Notes under the pieces: generated by a model
Told to the model about the DNA's origin: nothing
What the model saw: only the letters and a program-made list of their open reading frames with translations
The model's database searches: none
In this document: positions 11,741-27,146 of the stretch, one piece after another
How the letters are laid out: each line of letters starts with the position of its first letter
How positions within the stretch are numbered: position 1 is the stretch's first letter
DNA from: Neckera pumila
Taxonomy: Eukaryota; Streptophyta; Bryopsida; Hypnales; Neckeraceae
DNA: 64,000 bases
Direction of reading: 5' to 3'
NCBI GenBank assembly: GCA_963969595.1
Contig: OZ018409.1
Coordinates: forward strand, 14,850,975-14,914,974
Program-made: the position numbers and the translations under genes

Positions 11741-13079
11741 TCCAACTCTTGACAGACAGCTTCCTCACCTATCTTGGAAGAATGTACACAAGTTTGACAA
11801 TTAGAACTATTGAAAACGGAAAGCTAAACACTACCAGACTAAGAATCACTAATACCGTTGGTGAGCAAGTCAAACCATGGCATTTCCTAGCACATGAAAA
11901 TTGTAACACAAACAACCACCTCTGCCAAACTTCTTTCAAACCATGGCGTTCTAGATAGTACCCACACCTAGAAACAAAACTCACACAACAAACAAAGAGC
12001 TATACACAAGTTTTGCGATCTGGAACTCATTGCTAACATAGTAAGAGAAGGGTGTGCAAGAGAGGAAAGAGAACAATGAGGAGTACCGTAATATAGGCCA
12101 CCGATGCCTGCACAAACTAAGAAGCCAACAAAACAAATTGCCATCAAACAGAAATTGTCTCTCAAATCAGGAGACCTCCATTGCAGTAACGCTGGAACTA
12201 AAACGCCTCCCTCTGTGCCCCCCCTCTCTGTTCCCCTCTGCGTCTCCTTTACGCCTCCCCTTTCCGTTTCCCCTTTGCGCCTCCCCTCTCCGTTTCCCTC
12301 TGCGCCTCCCTCTGTGCCTCCCCGCCTCCCCTCTGCGCCGCCTTCCTTCTGCGCCTCCTCTGTGCACCACCTTCACACCCTTAGAAATTCAAAAGATTGG
12401 TGGCACCATACTGGCAAGGCAATTAACACAAGGAGTTTGAGAATGAATGAGGCAACACAAATTGAAGACCTATATCTAATCTGGCAATTTGGCGATCAAT
12501 GCAACTAACAGTCTGGCTATGAATTGCACTGCAAGTTCGACTAACCAGGCAACGAGAACAAGGCATCCAAAGCTACAGCGGCAATGGAGGAGCTGGGAGA
12601 GCGGCAATTTGGCGTGAAAGTTTGAATTCGAAGCGCGATAGAGTTGACGGAGGGAGCAATCGCGCGGGCTAGGGTTGAGGCTATCTTCCCCCCCCCCCCT
12701 TGTACCATAGGCCGCCATCTGGCTTTTTATTTTAAAAAAAAATTATTTCTCTAAAGCCTTTTTCGCCAAGTTAAAAGTTTTGGTGCAATCTGGCCCATTT
12801 TTGCTAGAAAAAGAAGGGCTGGTGACCGCATGTAGTAGGGTGACTGTGCATAGGAGAAAAGCTCAATGCCCTTAGAAGGACATTTCTCCATTTAAGAGGC
12901 ACATGCAGATGGGGCAACCGCGGGTACAAGGACAACCCTGCATAGGGAAAAGGCACAATGCCTTTAGAAGGATTTTTTTCCTCCTTTTCAAAGTTGGGAC
13001 TAATAAGGTCATGACACATGTCCCAAAGTGCCCACAAAATAGTGAGCAAGAAAGTGGGAAGTAAGGTAGGAGGTCTATA
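11741..13079. repeat. Low-complexity and duplicated DNA, no gene
   Basis: Positions 12206-12376 are a pyrimidine-rich minisatellite built on 'cgcctcccctctgcg' words. Positions 12688-12699 are a run of 12 C. Two related blocks beginning TGCATAGG and ending TAGAAGGA lie at about 12847-12880 and 12949-12980 (period ~102 bp). Reading frames across these stretches are products of base composition. The remaining sequence gives no recognisable gene. Confidence 0.6.
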
Positions 13080-13375
13080 AATGGACCATGTAAGGGCTGG
13101 AATTGAATTTTTGAGAGGTGGAACATCTTGAAATACTTTTTGGTAACTTTTCCTTAAAAGACAAGTGGAATTGACATATGATCCAAGTTGTTTCATATTT
13201 TTTGGAGCTTTGTGCAATTAGTTATAAAATTTTGAAGTTGAAAATGCCATAAAGTGGTAAAATGGATCACCTCCTCAAATGTACATTGCTAAAGGCTATA
13301 AAAAGGTAACATGTATAAACAACGTACATTTAGGAGGCGGTCTATTTTAGAGCCTAAGCGCTTTTAAAACCTCCT
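13080..13375 (+). repeat. Dispersed ~300-bp repeat ending in a foldback, copy 1
   Basis: Related to 18215-18530 (and its mirror 43075-43390). Shared blocks in the same order include 'aaaggctggaattgaatttt', 'tttccttaaaagacaag', 'tcatattttttggagc' and 'attagttat-aa-ttttgaagttga'. The right third folds back: CACCTCCTCAAATGTAC near 13270 faces GTACATTTAGGAGGCG near 13335. It is non-coding, probably a short non-autonomous element. Confidence 0.6.
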
Positions 13376-13590
13376 ACTTTAGTGAGCAGGAAAGTAGTTC
13401 TAAATGGTTGGAATTGGAAGAGTCTAGACATTGTCTATGGATTCCAAGCACATTTTGGCTCCCAAATTTCATAGTGATTTCAATTTTGAGAATGAAAATA
13501 TGAAAAATTTGTAATCCTTATGTTTCTTCTTTTTCTACACAGGAAAAATTTGCATCACCTCATATTGCTCATGACCTGTTGCAAAATTGA

Positions 13591-14484
13591 TTAATTCCTT
13601 AAGCACCAAGGCATTTTTTGGCACTGAAATTGCTATGATCACCCAAGAAACCAAATTGCTTTTTTTCATAATCTAACCATAGGATCTTGAACTTCAAATG
13701 CCAATAATTTCTTCTTTCATGAAGTTTGACCTTACAAATTTGGAAGATATTAGCATTCGAAGTTAGAAAAATAAGTATTTTTGAATGCTAGCTTGCAATT
13801 TCAGATGACTTTGATTGCCATTTGTGGAAATTTTTTGCACTATGGACCATAAATTTATAAAAGTTATGTTGAACATTTGAGTTGACAGTGGGGGAATTTT
13901 TTTTCAGAATGTCAAAACTTGATTTTCACATATAAGAAAATTATTGAGTAGAAGTAGGTCCAAGATTGAACAAAATACTAAATTGTTAATAGCTCTAAGA
14001 TGGAATTGAAAAATCATAATCCCAATGGTGAGACTCTTCTGGCAAACAAACTTCACACTATCAAAAAAAAAATTTGAAAAATTTGAAATTGCTTTCAAAA
14101 ATGAATTCCATAAGTTGTTTTTTGAAGAAGATGCATAGATTGCCCAAAAAATGAGATTGTCCATAACTTTCTCATCATTAGTCCAAACAGAATGAATCAA
14201 AGCTTTAAATGTAGACAAAAGCATAATCATTCAGAAAAGTTTTAAAATTAAAAAAATCACTTTTTTGTTATTTTTTTTTTTGCTTGGAGAATTGCTTCTA
14301 AGACTTAGGCTAGCATAACTTTTGCTACTAGGCACCGATTGAAAAAACATTATATTTTAAAAAAGCTAACGTGATTCCTTATCTTAAAAAAACTTTCAAA
14401 AAATCAGGTCAATATTTGAAGTCACACGAACTTGCCCCAAATCCCAATTGTCCCTCGAGGGGACTTTGGTACTTTAGAGGTTAG
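13591..14484 (+). mobile_element. TTAA-family element, copy c
   Basis: An 894-bp copy that starts TTAATTCCTTAAGCACCAAG and ends GGTACTTTAGAGGTTAG, with TTAA decayed to TTAG on the right. The subterminal hairpin GTCCCTCGAGGGGAC lies near 14450. The conserved inner blocks are present: 'agatgactttgattgccatttgt', 'gattgtccataactttctcat' and 'gcaccgattgaaaaaa'. The frame at 13904-14230 (minus) crosses several of these blocks and is not a gene. Confidence 0.75.
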
Positions 14485-14584
14485 GTAATCGGCTATGGAT
14501 GGTTCAGCCTTAGAATGTTTTAGAATTTTTTTGCTAGGGTCATTGCTGTACTGTGCACCTGGACATTATCTCCCCTCTCACAAA

Positions 14585-14950
14585 TCACAATGGCATGCAC
14601 TCTACATTTTTGAACTGAAATTCAATTGGAGAGGGCCAATTTTTCATACCACATACTTTCTGGAATTCGTTCGCGAGCCTACAAGAGCCTTGAATGGTGA
14701 CTTTGAAATTTTTAGAATCCTGTATAACTTGTGCAGTACTCAAAAATTGAGCGGACATAGTAAATATCACACTCCAAACGTTTGACACCGTTAACTCAAG
14801 AAGATATTGACAGACAGAGTCTCCAAAACCTTTTTCGCTTAGTACTTGCTTCACATAACATTCTGTAGTTGATCTAACATAAAGTTGGGCCAGTTCCAAG
14901 TCCATTTTTTTATTCTCTCTCGTATCTCCTTCATACAAAGTTTGTAGCAC
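14585..14950 (-). CDS. Unrecognised 121-codon open frame
   Basis: An uninterrupted frame lies between TTAA element c and an 80-bp TTAA mini-element. The translation has ordinary composition and no obvious repeat bias (for example STTECYVKQVLSEKGFGD and MKNWPSPIEFQFKNVE), which makes it the least random-looking frame of this interval. I do not recognise a family, and I see no membrane segment, signal peptide or splice signals. The first codon is not ATG. It may be the remnant of a captured gene or simply chance. Confidence 0.2.
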   Translation of the reverse strand: MLQTLYEGDTRENKKMDLELAQLYVRSTTECYVKQVLSEKGFGDSVCQYLLELTVSNVWSVIFTMSAQFLSTAQVIQDSKNFKVTIQGSCRLANEFQKVCGMKNWPSPIEFQFKNVECMPL

Positions 14951-14952
14951 CT

Positions 14953-15032
14953 TTAACTCCTCACCGCCCTATGTATTAGAAAACACACTGAAAACGGGAC
15001 AAAATTGGGCCCCTTGGGCAGTGAGGGGTTAA
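14953..15032. mobile_element. 80-bp TTAA mini-element
   Basis: It starts TTAACTCCTCACCGCCC and ends GGGCAGTGAGGGGTTAA, 17-bp inverted ends matching at 15 of 17 positions, each carrying TTAA. Its end sequence differs from the ~0.9-kb family after TTAACCCCT, so it is a separate small family with the same TTAA-CCC logic. It has no coding capacity. Confidence 0.65.
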
Positions 15033-17369
15033 CATAGCTTTTCAAAGCGTGCCAAAAATTGTAACATTCATCTACATATAGCTCAATAAAAACTTAGATG
15101 GCTAAAGATATTCATTTTAGGCTACATCTTTAAAAAATAGAGAAAATTTGCTTTCTCAACATACTTGAATGTACTTTATCTATTCTATGTAGCTTACGAA
15201 AGAAGCTCTTGACATCATATGTTATCCAACTAGTGGATAGCAAGACGCTTGAGGCTTTATCTAAATTGAACTTCATATATCAAGCTCTTTTTTGAGGACA
15301 ATTATGTGTAGACTTGGTATCCCTTCCAATGTTCTTGATTGGGACTAAAGATGGACAAATTTGTAATTCATGTCAATCTTTTTTTTCCACAAACAAGGTA
15401 ATGTACTGTGCCATTGCTTTTGAATATTCTACATGGCTAGGTGCAAAGTACACTAGCCACCACATCCATTTTAACATCAATTTTGTTAAGTTGGCAATGT
15501 TCCAATACTTTATTAAACCTTTCAAAGCATGCTTTTTGAAACATAAAAACATATTTGTCCTAGATTCTAAACCTCTAAGTACATCATGATTTTTGGCACT
15601 AAAATTGTGCCAATTAAACAAAATTGATTATTATTTTTCATTTCTCATGAGATTAGTTGCTGACCTTTTAAATTGGAGACTAAATCAAATTCCACTTGTG
15701 TCTCCCTAAACATTGCTTGTGGGTGCATGGTTGTAGGCTTGTTAGATCTCCAATTGTCATTATGTTGCTTCTAAAGAATGTTGTTTTATAAACTATAGAG
15801 AGTCTAGGATTATAAGTGAGCCAAACAAATCTTTTTTCAACAATCTCCAACCCTTGTACTAAGTTATGCACTATTGTGGGATCACTCTCATTTGTTGAAA
15901 AACAAAAGATCACCAATTCTTTAGTATTGTTGGATTCTTGAATGTGTGAGAACAGATGTTTGCTTTGGGTTGTTAATTCCATATATTTAACCATCTACAT
16001 CTTTGACAAATTATTACACATATGGTGTATATTGTTGTCAAACAAAGTTGAATTTGTTTGTTATCCAACAAATTTTCAGTTGTGCAGATTGCAACGGAAG
16101 TGGTCTTTTCAAACCATATGAGGTGATAATAATTATACCCGGTGCACTCATTTATTCAATTAGGGCATAATTTGCCTTTGTGAAACTACCCTAATACAAT
16201 CTTCATTCATGGTTGGTCTCTTTCATTGGTCTCAAAGAACTAAGTAAGTTACTCTTATCATTCCTACTAGGGCATTCTTGAGGGCATCCTAAGTCCAAAT
16301 GGGAAAGTGGTGAGCAAATAAAATAATTCTTGAATGTTAGATGTGGAATATAAACTAACTAAATTAATTAGAACGTGAGAGTACTACCTTTGGAAGCACA
16401 TCAAAAATTAAATAAAATTGATGCAAGAAAATTCATTTGAATTTTGGACTTTAACTGACTAAAGTAAACTCTACTAGAAGAAAGTCAAAAGAAAAAAATT
16501 TATAGAGGCCAAGGCAAATCACCTACCTATGAAAGGAGAATCAAGCAGATGTTATGAGAATATTGCCATGTTATTTGTACCGTTTTCTTTTTGTAAGCAT
16601 AAAGAATCTAAATGCAATAATCTTCAACAACAGACTCTACATATTCTTTATATTTCTTACATCTATCATATTGTCTATACACTTGATTAGAAAACTTCCA
16701 AAAAGAGTTGATTGGAGAGCTTTCATAAAGAAGTATTACAATTTTTGGTGCATCAAATTGCACCAGTTTTACAAAATTGGAGAAATACAAGTGTCTAGTT
16801 GACATTGTGCATTAGTCCCATTCGCAAGTTTATGGACAATTTGTATCACCAACACAAAATATTATCATTTCATGCTATTAAGTCTTATCCTGCACCAGAG
16901 GAATGCTAGCATGTGAGCATAGAATCTATGAACCCATGAGTCTAGGAATCGATATTGTAGACACTTTCTATGGTTATGGGTGTCTATGTTATAAGCACCT
17001 ATATTTATAGACTCTTTCTATATTATAGTGTACCTATGTTATATATACATATATTAGAAATACCTTCAAATGGTTGTAGGCACAAACCTACAATTAGGTT
17101 CAAGGCTTGTAGACTCACGTCTCTGGGCTCACACACTAGCATTGTTGCCCTATACCACCTTTAGACCTTCTAGGTGATTTTTGGTAGATTCTAACTTAGA
17201 AGATTTAGAAATGAACTAGATACTACAGTCATCTTCAAGCATCCACAAAGTAAGACCCAATTGTTTGCACTTCAAGACATCTTCAAGCCAAACTCTGAAA
17301 ATTAAAACAAAGTTACAACTATAGCCAATTTTAAAGAATAATTTGTTGAATTATATTCCCCTTGAAGTT
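15033..17369. other. AT-rich interval, no gene recognised
   Basis: Frames of 60-104 codons occur on both strands (15314-15589, 15373-15621, 15680-15994 and 16554-16802), but they overlap one another, lack family resemblance and are flanked by frequent stops. The last ~70 bp (17300-17369) match 45150-45213 in inverted orientation at roughly 80%, continuing the palindrome beyond the identical arms. Otherwise I see nothing specific. Confidence 0.5.
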
Positions 17370-17752
17370 TAGTTATTGTGTTAAAATTATCATATCAATC
17401 CACATTGTTTTGAATGTTTGGAAGCAACTCAAAGTTCAAAATCTAGACATTTTTGGATTACAAAGAACTTCAATAGCTTGTTTCTTCATGATACAATATC
17501 CGTTTCCAATAAAAGATTTGGAACATTGCATATATTTGAATAGTTTGTATGGTTGAAATTTAAATCAATTCAAGAAGTTATCAATGTGAGAATAACATTT
17601 TGGTAGAAAGAAGACCAGCCTTAGATGTATTTTTGCAAACATTTTTGTTATTTTTTGACATTTCCAAAGTCATTTTGTAGACACAGTAAGTCATTTGAAT
17701 AATGTTTCTTTCACCAATGTATTTGTATGTTGTTTGTGAAGCACTTTACAAT

Positions 17753-17965
17753 TTAATCCCTAAATGCCCAAGGCCTTTTATGAACTTCTTGGGATTTGTT
17801 CTAAATTGAACAAAAAAGATAGCTTTTTCATAAGTTTTATCAAGGTTTTATTGAATTGAAATTGTATGAATTGAAACTAGACATATTAGAGATCATATAG
17901 GAAAAGAAAACATAATAATATCACTTATAGATTGAAAGATTATAATGTTTGATCATGAGGGTTAA
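17753..17965 (+). mobile_element. Short TTAA element, copy d (deletion derivative)
   Basis: The left end TTAATCCCTAAATGCCCAAG matches the large family. About 213 bp later the sequence reads GATCATGAGGGTTAA, a plausible opposite end. The middle lacks the usual family blocks, so this would be an internally deleted or hybrid copy. The mirror copy is at 43640-43852. Confidence 0.45.
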
Positions 17966-18148
17966 ACCTGTGAAAACAATTTGAAGTCTTTCAATCCTCT
18001 TTCTGTTTGTCAACTCCAACAAATTGGTCACCAAAAAAATATGAAGTTAAAAGACATAACATGCATAAGCCCAACTATTTGACGACTTCTAAAAATCTAC
18101 TATACATTTTTTTCAAAATGAATTTCAAATGTGATTTTTCTCCAAGAT

Positions 18149-18743
18149 CTACACTAAATAGTGCAATTAAATTGCCTTGACAATTAGGTTGCCTTATCCC
18201 ACAAAAGTTAGGGTAATAGGTCCAAAGATCGCCCATTTAAGAGCTGAAAGTGAATTTTGGGGAGGCAAATTTTTTTGAAATAATTTCCAGTAAATTTTCC
18301 TTGAAAAACAAGAAGAATTGGCATCTAATCCAGTCGTTTCATATTTTTTGGAGCTTTCTATAATTAGTTATGAAGTTTTGAAGTTGAAGTGGCATAGGGG
18401 TCTAAAATTGCCCACCCCCTAAAATGTACACTATTTGTACATTGGTGAAGGCTATGAAAAAGCAGCATGTACAAGTAGTGAACATTTGAGTAGGGTGGAC
18501 GATTTTAGAACCTGTGTGATTTCAGAGCCTATTACCTTACCTCGTGTTACCTCATGACTCATAGCTTGTCCAGATGGAGGCACAAGCCATTCTCTAATCC
18601 CTAGCCATGAATTAGTGTACCAACCCATGTAGCATATATGTTTCCCTACATCTTTGCATCTTTCTAGAGTAACTCAGATATTGATATAGTGTAGAATGTC
18701 GAGATATTAGTCTGGGGCAACCTAATTGCACTATTCAATGTAG
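18149..18743. repeat. ~595-bp inverted-repeat unit
   Basis: The left end CTACACTAAATAGTGCAATT faces CTAATTGCACTATTCAATGTAG at 18722-18743. 'aggttgcc' and 'ggcaacct' lie just inside, so the inverted ends are about 30-45 bp with an indel. The unit contains dispersed repeat copy 2 (18215-18530), with its foldback CTAAAATTGCCCACCCCCT / AGGGTGGACGATTTTAG. It may be a MITE that took in another element. The mirror is at 42862-43456. Confidence 0.5.
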
Positions 18744-19334
18744 TTAATTTGACTCATTTCCAAGAACCCTCAACACCAAAAAATCAAGGTTTGCAATGGA
18801 TACCCTTGCACAAAATTTTGAATAGAAAAATCTTAATCATTCATTTTGAAAATCCGATTTTTGATCCTAAAACTAGACTTCAAAAATATAAACTATGAAA
18901 AATATTAACTTTGTAAGATTTTATTTAACTTCAAAGTATTGTTAATATCAAGATTTCGTACCTCACACATTTTGGAGTAAAAGTTTTATCTTTTGAGTAG
19001 GTTTAGATACTGAATTTTACACCTCCAAATGTGTTGCTAGGAAAATGTCAACATTCCTTTTTTCAACACTAAAATATTATAATCTAGCAATCTATGTGGC
19101 TAAACGACTCCAAAGTTAATTCCCATAATCTACATGTACACTACAAGATTGTGTGGTTCAGATTTCCATTTAGACCTATAAAACTTTAAAAGCAATGATG
19201 CTTGTAAACCATGAAAGGCCTCGGACACTTAGTTTTGAAATCTTGTGTTGTTATCCCTAACTATTCCAAAGTTTTAAATTTCAAAGAATGTAGCCACTTC
19301 GAGTTGAAGGATATTTTATTTCAAGGGCGAATGA
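18744..19334. other. AT-rich interval, no gene
   Basis: A non-coding stretch of palindrome arm L between the inverted-repeat unit and TTAA element e. A 63-codon frame (19211-19402) runs into the element end and is not credible. The mirrored stretch at 42271-42861 has the same content. Confidence 0.5.
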
Positions 19335-20262
19335 TTAACCCCGAAAAGGCCATTGTTCCTTCAGGGGACAAATGGGATTTCGGGCAGGTACTTACGGGCT
19401 AAATTTTTGTTGTGATTTTCTAATTTCTTTTTTTGAAAATAGAAAAATTGCTAAGCTTTGTGGGAATATAACTTTTTTTTCAATCGGTGCTCGGGAAAAA
19501 AATTATGCTCAAATAAGCTCAAAACAAGGGATTGGAGGCAACAAATTTGCATTTTTTTTTTTTTAAATTTTTAAATTTTCTTTTCCCTTGTAGATTATAT
19601 TTTTGTCTATTTGGAAAGCTTTTATTCATTTCATTCGGATTTTTTATGAGAATGTTATGGACAATCTTGTTTTTCGGGCACTTAGAGCATCTTCCTAAGA
19701 AAAGTTAACTTGTAGGATTCATTTTTGAATGCAATTTTAACAATTTTTCAAAAAAAAGGTTCCACAAGGTTTAATTTTTTGCTAGAACAATCTCACCATT
19801 GGGATTTGTGCTTTTTAATTCCATATAAAAGATATTAATATTTTAGACTTTCCTTCTATCTTGTATGTACTTCTACTTAACAATTTTTTAGTAATGAAAA
19901 TCAAGTTTTTTTGAATTTCTTTTTTTCCCCTAGATTCTCAACTCAATTTTTTACTATAAAGATTTGAAGCTCAAAACTCTGTAGTGCAAAAATTTAAGTT
20001 AAAAATGTTCAAAGTCGTAAATTCTAGTCCCACAATGTGCTGAAAAATTTATTCTTTTCACTTTAAAAGCAAATATCTTGCAATTTATGTGGTTAAAATT
20101 TTGAAATCTTTTCCACACATTCTCATACTAGTTAGGTGTCAGATTCTACGGTTAGATGTGAAAAAAAAAAAACATTTTTCAAATTTTTTTACTCTTTACT
20201 ATAAAAATGGCAGATTTGGGTGTTTTTTGGCAGAAAAAAGGCCTTGGGCCTTTAGGGGTTAA
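19335..20262 (-). mobile_element. TTAA-family element, copy e
   Basis: A 928-bp full-length copy just beyond the 3' side of the CK2alpha gene. The left end TTAACCCCGAAAAGGCCATT is followed by the hairpin-type TTCAGGGGACAA; the right end reads GGCCTTGGGCCTTTAGGGGT then TAA. Its CCAAGGCC-type end faces the gene. It is non-coding; the frame at 19372-19566 crosses conserved inner blocks and is a shadow. The mirror copy is 41343-42270. Confidence 0.85.
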
Positions 20263-22008
20263 GGGTTGAAAATACAATGTGAACTGTAGGTTTTCCCAAA
20301 GATGTCAATTTGCACTTCATTCTCGAGGGTGAAGTACATACCCTAAACCGGGGAAAACCAACACCTAAAGAACACACTGACGCACACCCCCAAAAACACA
20401 TTAAAAATCTGATGTGCACGGGGATGAATGAAGGCACCTCTTACACTGCCCGTCGCAGACGATTCACCCCCTGCAGCTTCCCAAGATCATTTTGAAATTC
20501 ATAATTGCAACGGGCATATGCGTTGAGGAAACAGGCGGGGCTTAAACAGTATAAAGCGGTTAATATAAAACTCTTGGTCCTACTGCGTCCTATCGTCCTA
20601 TCTCAGAGAGACAAATGGCGAAAAAATTCTCCCTGGACTTGAAAAGTTTCCAATCAATTGTGCTTACTTACACGCAGATTCCTAAACACGCTCATCCACA
20701 GAGCACTCGTGCGGCCTGAGATTCAACAAATCTGTTGCGGACTACGGTGCACTTACCATGTTACCTTTCAGTTTGCCACCGTTCTGCAATCAACAACCCC
20801 GGGAAAAGTAGAGCGAACGCATTACGAGCTCAAGTGGCAAAACGTAGGGCCTCCCCTAAAAGCGATTTTGTGTGGCAGAAAAACGCATACTCCCAAGGTT
20901 GTCCCATCAAATGAAAGAGTCCAGCAGGCATCCAAGGGAGCTTGCAACCGAATGCAGGAACAGGAATCACCCTGAGACCCACACAAAAGAACAACATGCC
21001 AACGTCATATAGGGTCGACTGCAGGGAGCCCGGTACCCAAACCAAACACTGCACCAAACTGAGCAGTTCGATACGCGCTCAGATGTGTAGTCAATGAATG
21101 ACTCCGCACACCCTAACTCAAGTTTCTCATTACAACAATTCCAGAAAAATCTGACATAGCACATCATGCGCAAATGAGCTCCATTCGCAAGGTTAACAGC
21201 CTTCAGCGCACAAAACAGCCTCCTCAACAGAAATGCCGTAGAAATACAGGGTCATAAAGAGAACCGTTTCACCGTGGAAACATTACAACAACAAATTCGA
21301 GGCAGCAGAAGAGCAAAAGATCTGGTCAAAAGGTAACAATGATAGACAAACAAGCCACTGAACCCCGCAACATCCGAGCAGATGGAACAGCCCTTTGCAC
21401 CCAAAGAAAGTCACGGCACAAACCCATCAGGTCGAAGAGAATCCTGAAAACAAGGGCCTGCAAATACGTCAGGAGACTGGCAGCCCTCCATAGTAGAGAC
21501 TCACTTTCTGGAACATCCTACCTACCAAGACATATTCATAATAATCTTCCCGAGAAGAGAGACTGGTTGAACGAAGTCCATCACAGAGGAAAATGATCCC
21601 TAGCTGTAACATTCTGCCTGGACAAAGCAGTGAACTGCTGACCTAACTAGCACCCCAAAGAAGAATCTAGGCACATGGAAAAGTCACCGTGCCAATAGGA
21701 TTCACCAACACAACTTCGCCTCAGTCTTCAGTAACCATTTACATGGCAACCTGCTCAGGAGCGAAGTCCTACGAAAGCCACCTGCAATAGGAACATAATA
21801 TAAGATTCTTGCCTACATGAACTATATACAGTGACCCCTTTGAGAGATGCTTCTTCAAAATCTTCCCCCAGAATCTATTATTACATGCTCAAGCTCAACA
21901 CAAAAAATGCTGACAAAACAAAGCATCAAGATGCAGCACGGCACGACCTCATGGAATGCATAAATTCAAAGAAGGACTGGACGTACTCGAATATACAATG
22001 TCATCTCC
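20263..22008. other. 3' flank and probable 3' UTR of CK2alpha copy A
   Basis: This is GC-richer, non-repetitive sequence directly downstream of the CK2alpha stop codon (the gene is on the minus strand). Several frames of 60-105 codons exist on both strands but none resembles a protein family. The region probably holds the 3' untranslated exons and unique flank carried inside the palindrome. The mirrored stretch is 39597-41342. Confidence 0.5.
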
Positions 22009-25393
<3,385 letters not shown>

Positions 25394-25752
25394 ACATGTG
25401 TCCTGGACGACCGGTCGCGATCCAACTCGAAAGCGCCCGCTTCTCCACAGAAAACGGACGCCTCAAACTTCCGAATGAATTCCTCAAACTGCACAAGATG
25501 TCGCATTCCTCGGGCTCCGGGGGCCACCGTGCAGCTCGAAACGATCCAAAATCTTCCCATAAAACGCCAGAAAATCGTCAGAGAAATTCCGGACCGGAAA
25601 CGCAAACCTCGGCGGCCCTCCCGAAGTCCCCCGTGACCGGAACGAACTGCGAACGACAATGCAAACTGAAGAAAATAGCAACAAACACACGAGGATCCGA
25701 AACCGTCGGTGCCCTGCCAGGAAGGGCAAGGAGTGAGAAAGAAGAGACGAAG

Positions 25753-25761
25753 CTAGGGTTT
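25753..25761 (-). promoter_or_regulatory. Telo-box in CK2alpha leader (copy A)
   Basis: AAACCCTAG on the minus strand, about 360 bp upstream of the CK2alpha ATG. Telo-boxes are typical of leaders and core promoters of plant housekeeping and translation genes. The same motif lies at 28644-28652, 32953-32961 and 35844-35852 in the other copies. Confidence 0.5.
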
Positions 25762-26014
25762 CATCTGTTGGATGAGATACTTGCATGATACCCGGGCCGG
25801 GGCTCTCATCCATTGCGGGAGATGCGTTTGTCGTGTCAGCAGTTGGGGTCCACCTATTTGGCTTCGGTAGGCCCCATGTTGTTCCCCTTGACGCAGCGAC
25901 TTTGTCTTATGGTTTGACTTTCAAGGTTTAGCTTCCAAGGAGGGTTGACCCTTTGTCCACCGTTGCATGGTTGTACATGTTTGTACAAATTCTCTTTTGC
26001 AAATGAATGGCAAA

Positions 26015-26930
26015 TTAACCCCCAAAGCCCCATGGCCTTTTTTCTACCAAAACACATTGAAAATTGCCATTTTTATAGCAAAGAGTTAAAAAATTTGAAA
26101 TTTTTTTTTACACATTGATTGTAGGATCTTACACCTAACTAGTGTGAAAATGTGTGGAAATTCTTTTAGAAATCTTGACCACATGGATTGCAAGATGTCT
26201 GTATTTAAAGCAGAAAAAATAAGTTTTTCTACACACTGCGAGACTAGATTGTTTGACTTTGAACCTTATTAACTTTAATTTTTTGCACTACAAAGTTTTG
26301 AGCTTTAGATCTTTGTAATGGATAATTGAGTTGAGAGTCTAATTGGGGAAAAAATTTCAAAAAATCTTAATTTTCATTCTTTAAAAAATTGTTAAATAAA
26401 AGTAGGTACAAGATAAGGAAAATCAAAAAATTATTAATACCTCTAAGATGGAAGTAAAATGCACTAATCCCATTGGTGAGATTATTCTAGCAAGAAAATT
26501 AAACCATGTAGAATTTGTTTTTTTGAAAATTTGTAAAATGGCAGTTAGAAATTAATCCTATAAGTTGGTTTTTCAAGAAGATGCTCTAATTGCCCAAAAA
26601 ACAAGATTGTCCATAACTTTCTCAGAACAAATCCAAATGGAATTGATCAAAGCTTTCCATTTAGACAAAAATATAATCTATGAGAGAAAAAAAAATTTAA
26701 CTCAATTTTTTGAATTTATTTTTTGTTGCCCCCTTTCCCCTCTTTTGAACTTATCTGGGCCTAATCTTTCGTTCCCAGGCACCGATTGAAAAAAACTATA
26801 TCCTCTCGAAGCTAATCCATTTTCCTATCTTTCAAAAAAATTCAAAAAAACAGGACAAAAATTCTGCCCATAGGTACCTGTCCAAAATCCCATTTGTCTC
26901 CTGAAGGGACAATGGGCCTTTCGGAATTAA
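26015..26930 (+). mobile_element. TTAA-family element, copy f
   Basis: A 916-bp full-length copy on the 5' side of CK2alpha copy A. The left end TTAACCCCCAAAGCCCCATG faces the gene; the right end is GGGCCTTTCGGAATTAA. The subterminal hairpin is decayed to GTCTCCTGAAGGGAC. The inner family blocks are present, including 'gattgtccataactttctca' and 'gcaccgattgaaaaaa'. Frames such as 26565-26789 and 26842-27078 run through it without protein-like constraint. Other readings of this copy are at 27475-28390, 33215-34130 and 34675-35590. Confidence 0.85.
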
Positions 26931-27146
26931 GAATATTTGATATGTAATCGATAAACTTGTTTTGGGAGGCAGGAAGGAAAAAAAGACATTTATTGGTTGT
27001 TATTGAGATTGCAACATCTATAGTTGCACTAGTAAGCGGCACAATTTCCTTAATGTTGATGTTGGATGATGTATACAATTTGAATTTGTGACTTTATAAG
27101 AGCATACAAGCTTTTTTTTGTAAATCTAAGAAAATACTTCAAAATT

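Noticed and set aside
12054..12508. Proline/serine-rich and arginine-rich proteins
   Set aside because: Produced by a pyrimidine-rich minisatellite read in several frames on both strands; no start, splice or family support.
26565..27078. Proteins of 74 and 78 codons near the palindrome centre, present in every copy
   Set aside because: They run through TTAA element f and its border. Their repetition follows from the palindrome, and related elements elsewhere do not keep the frames open.
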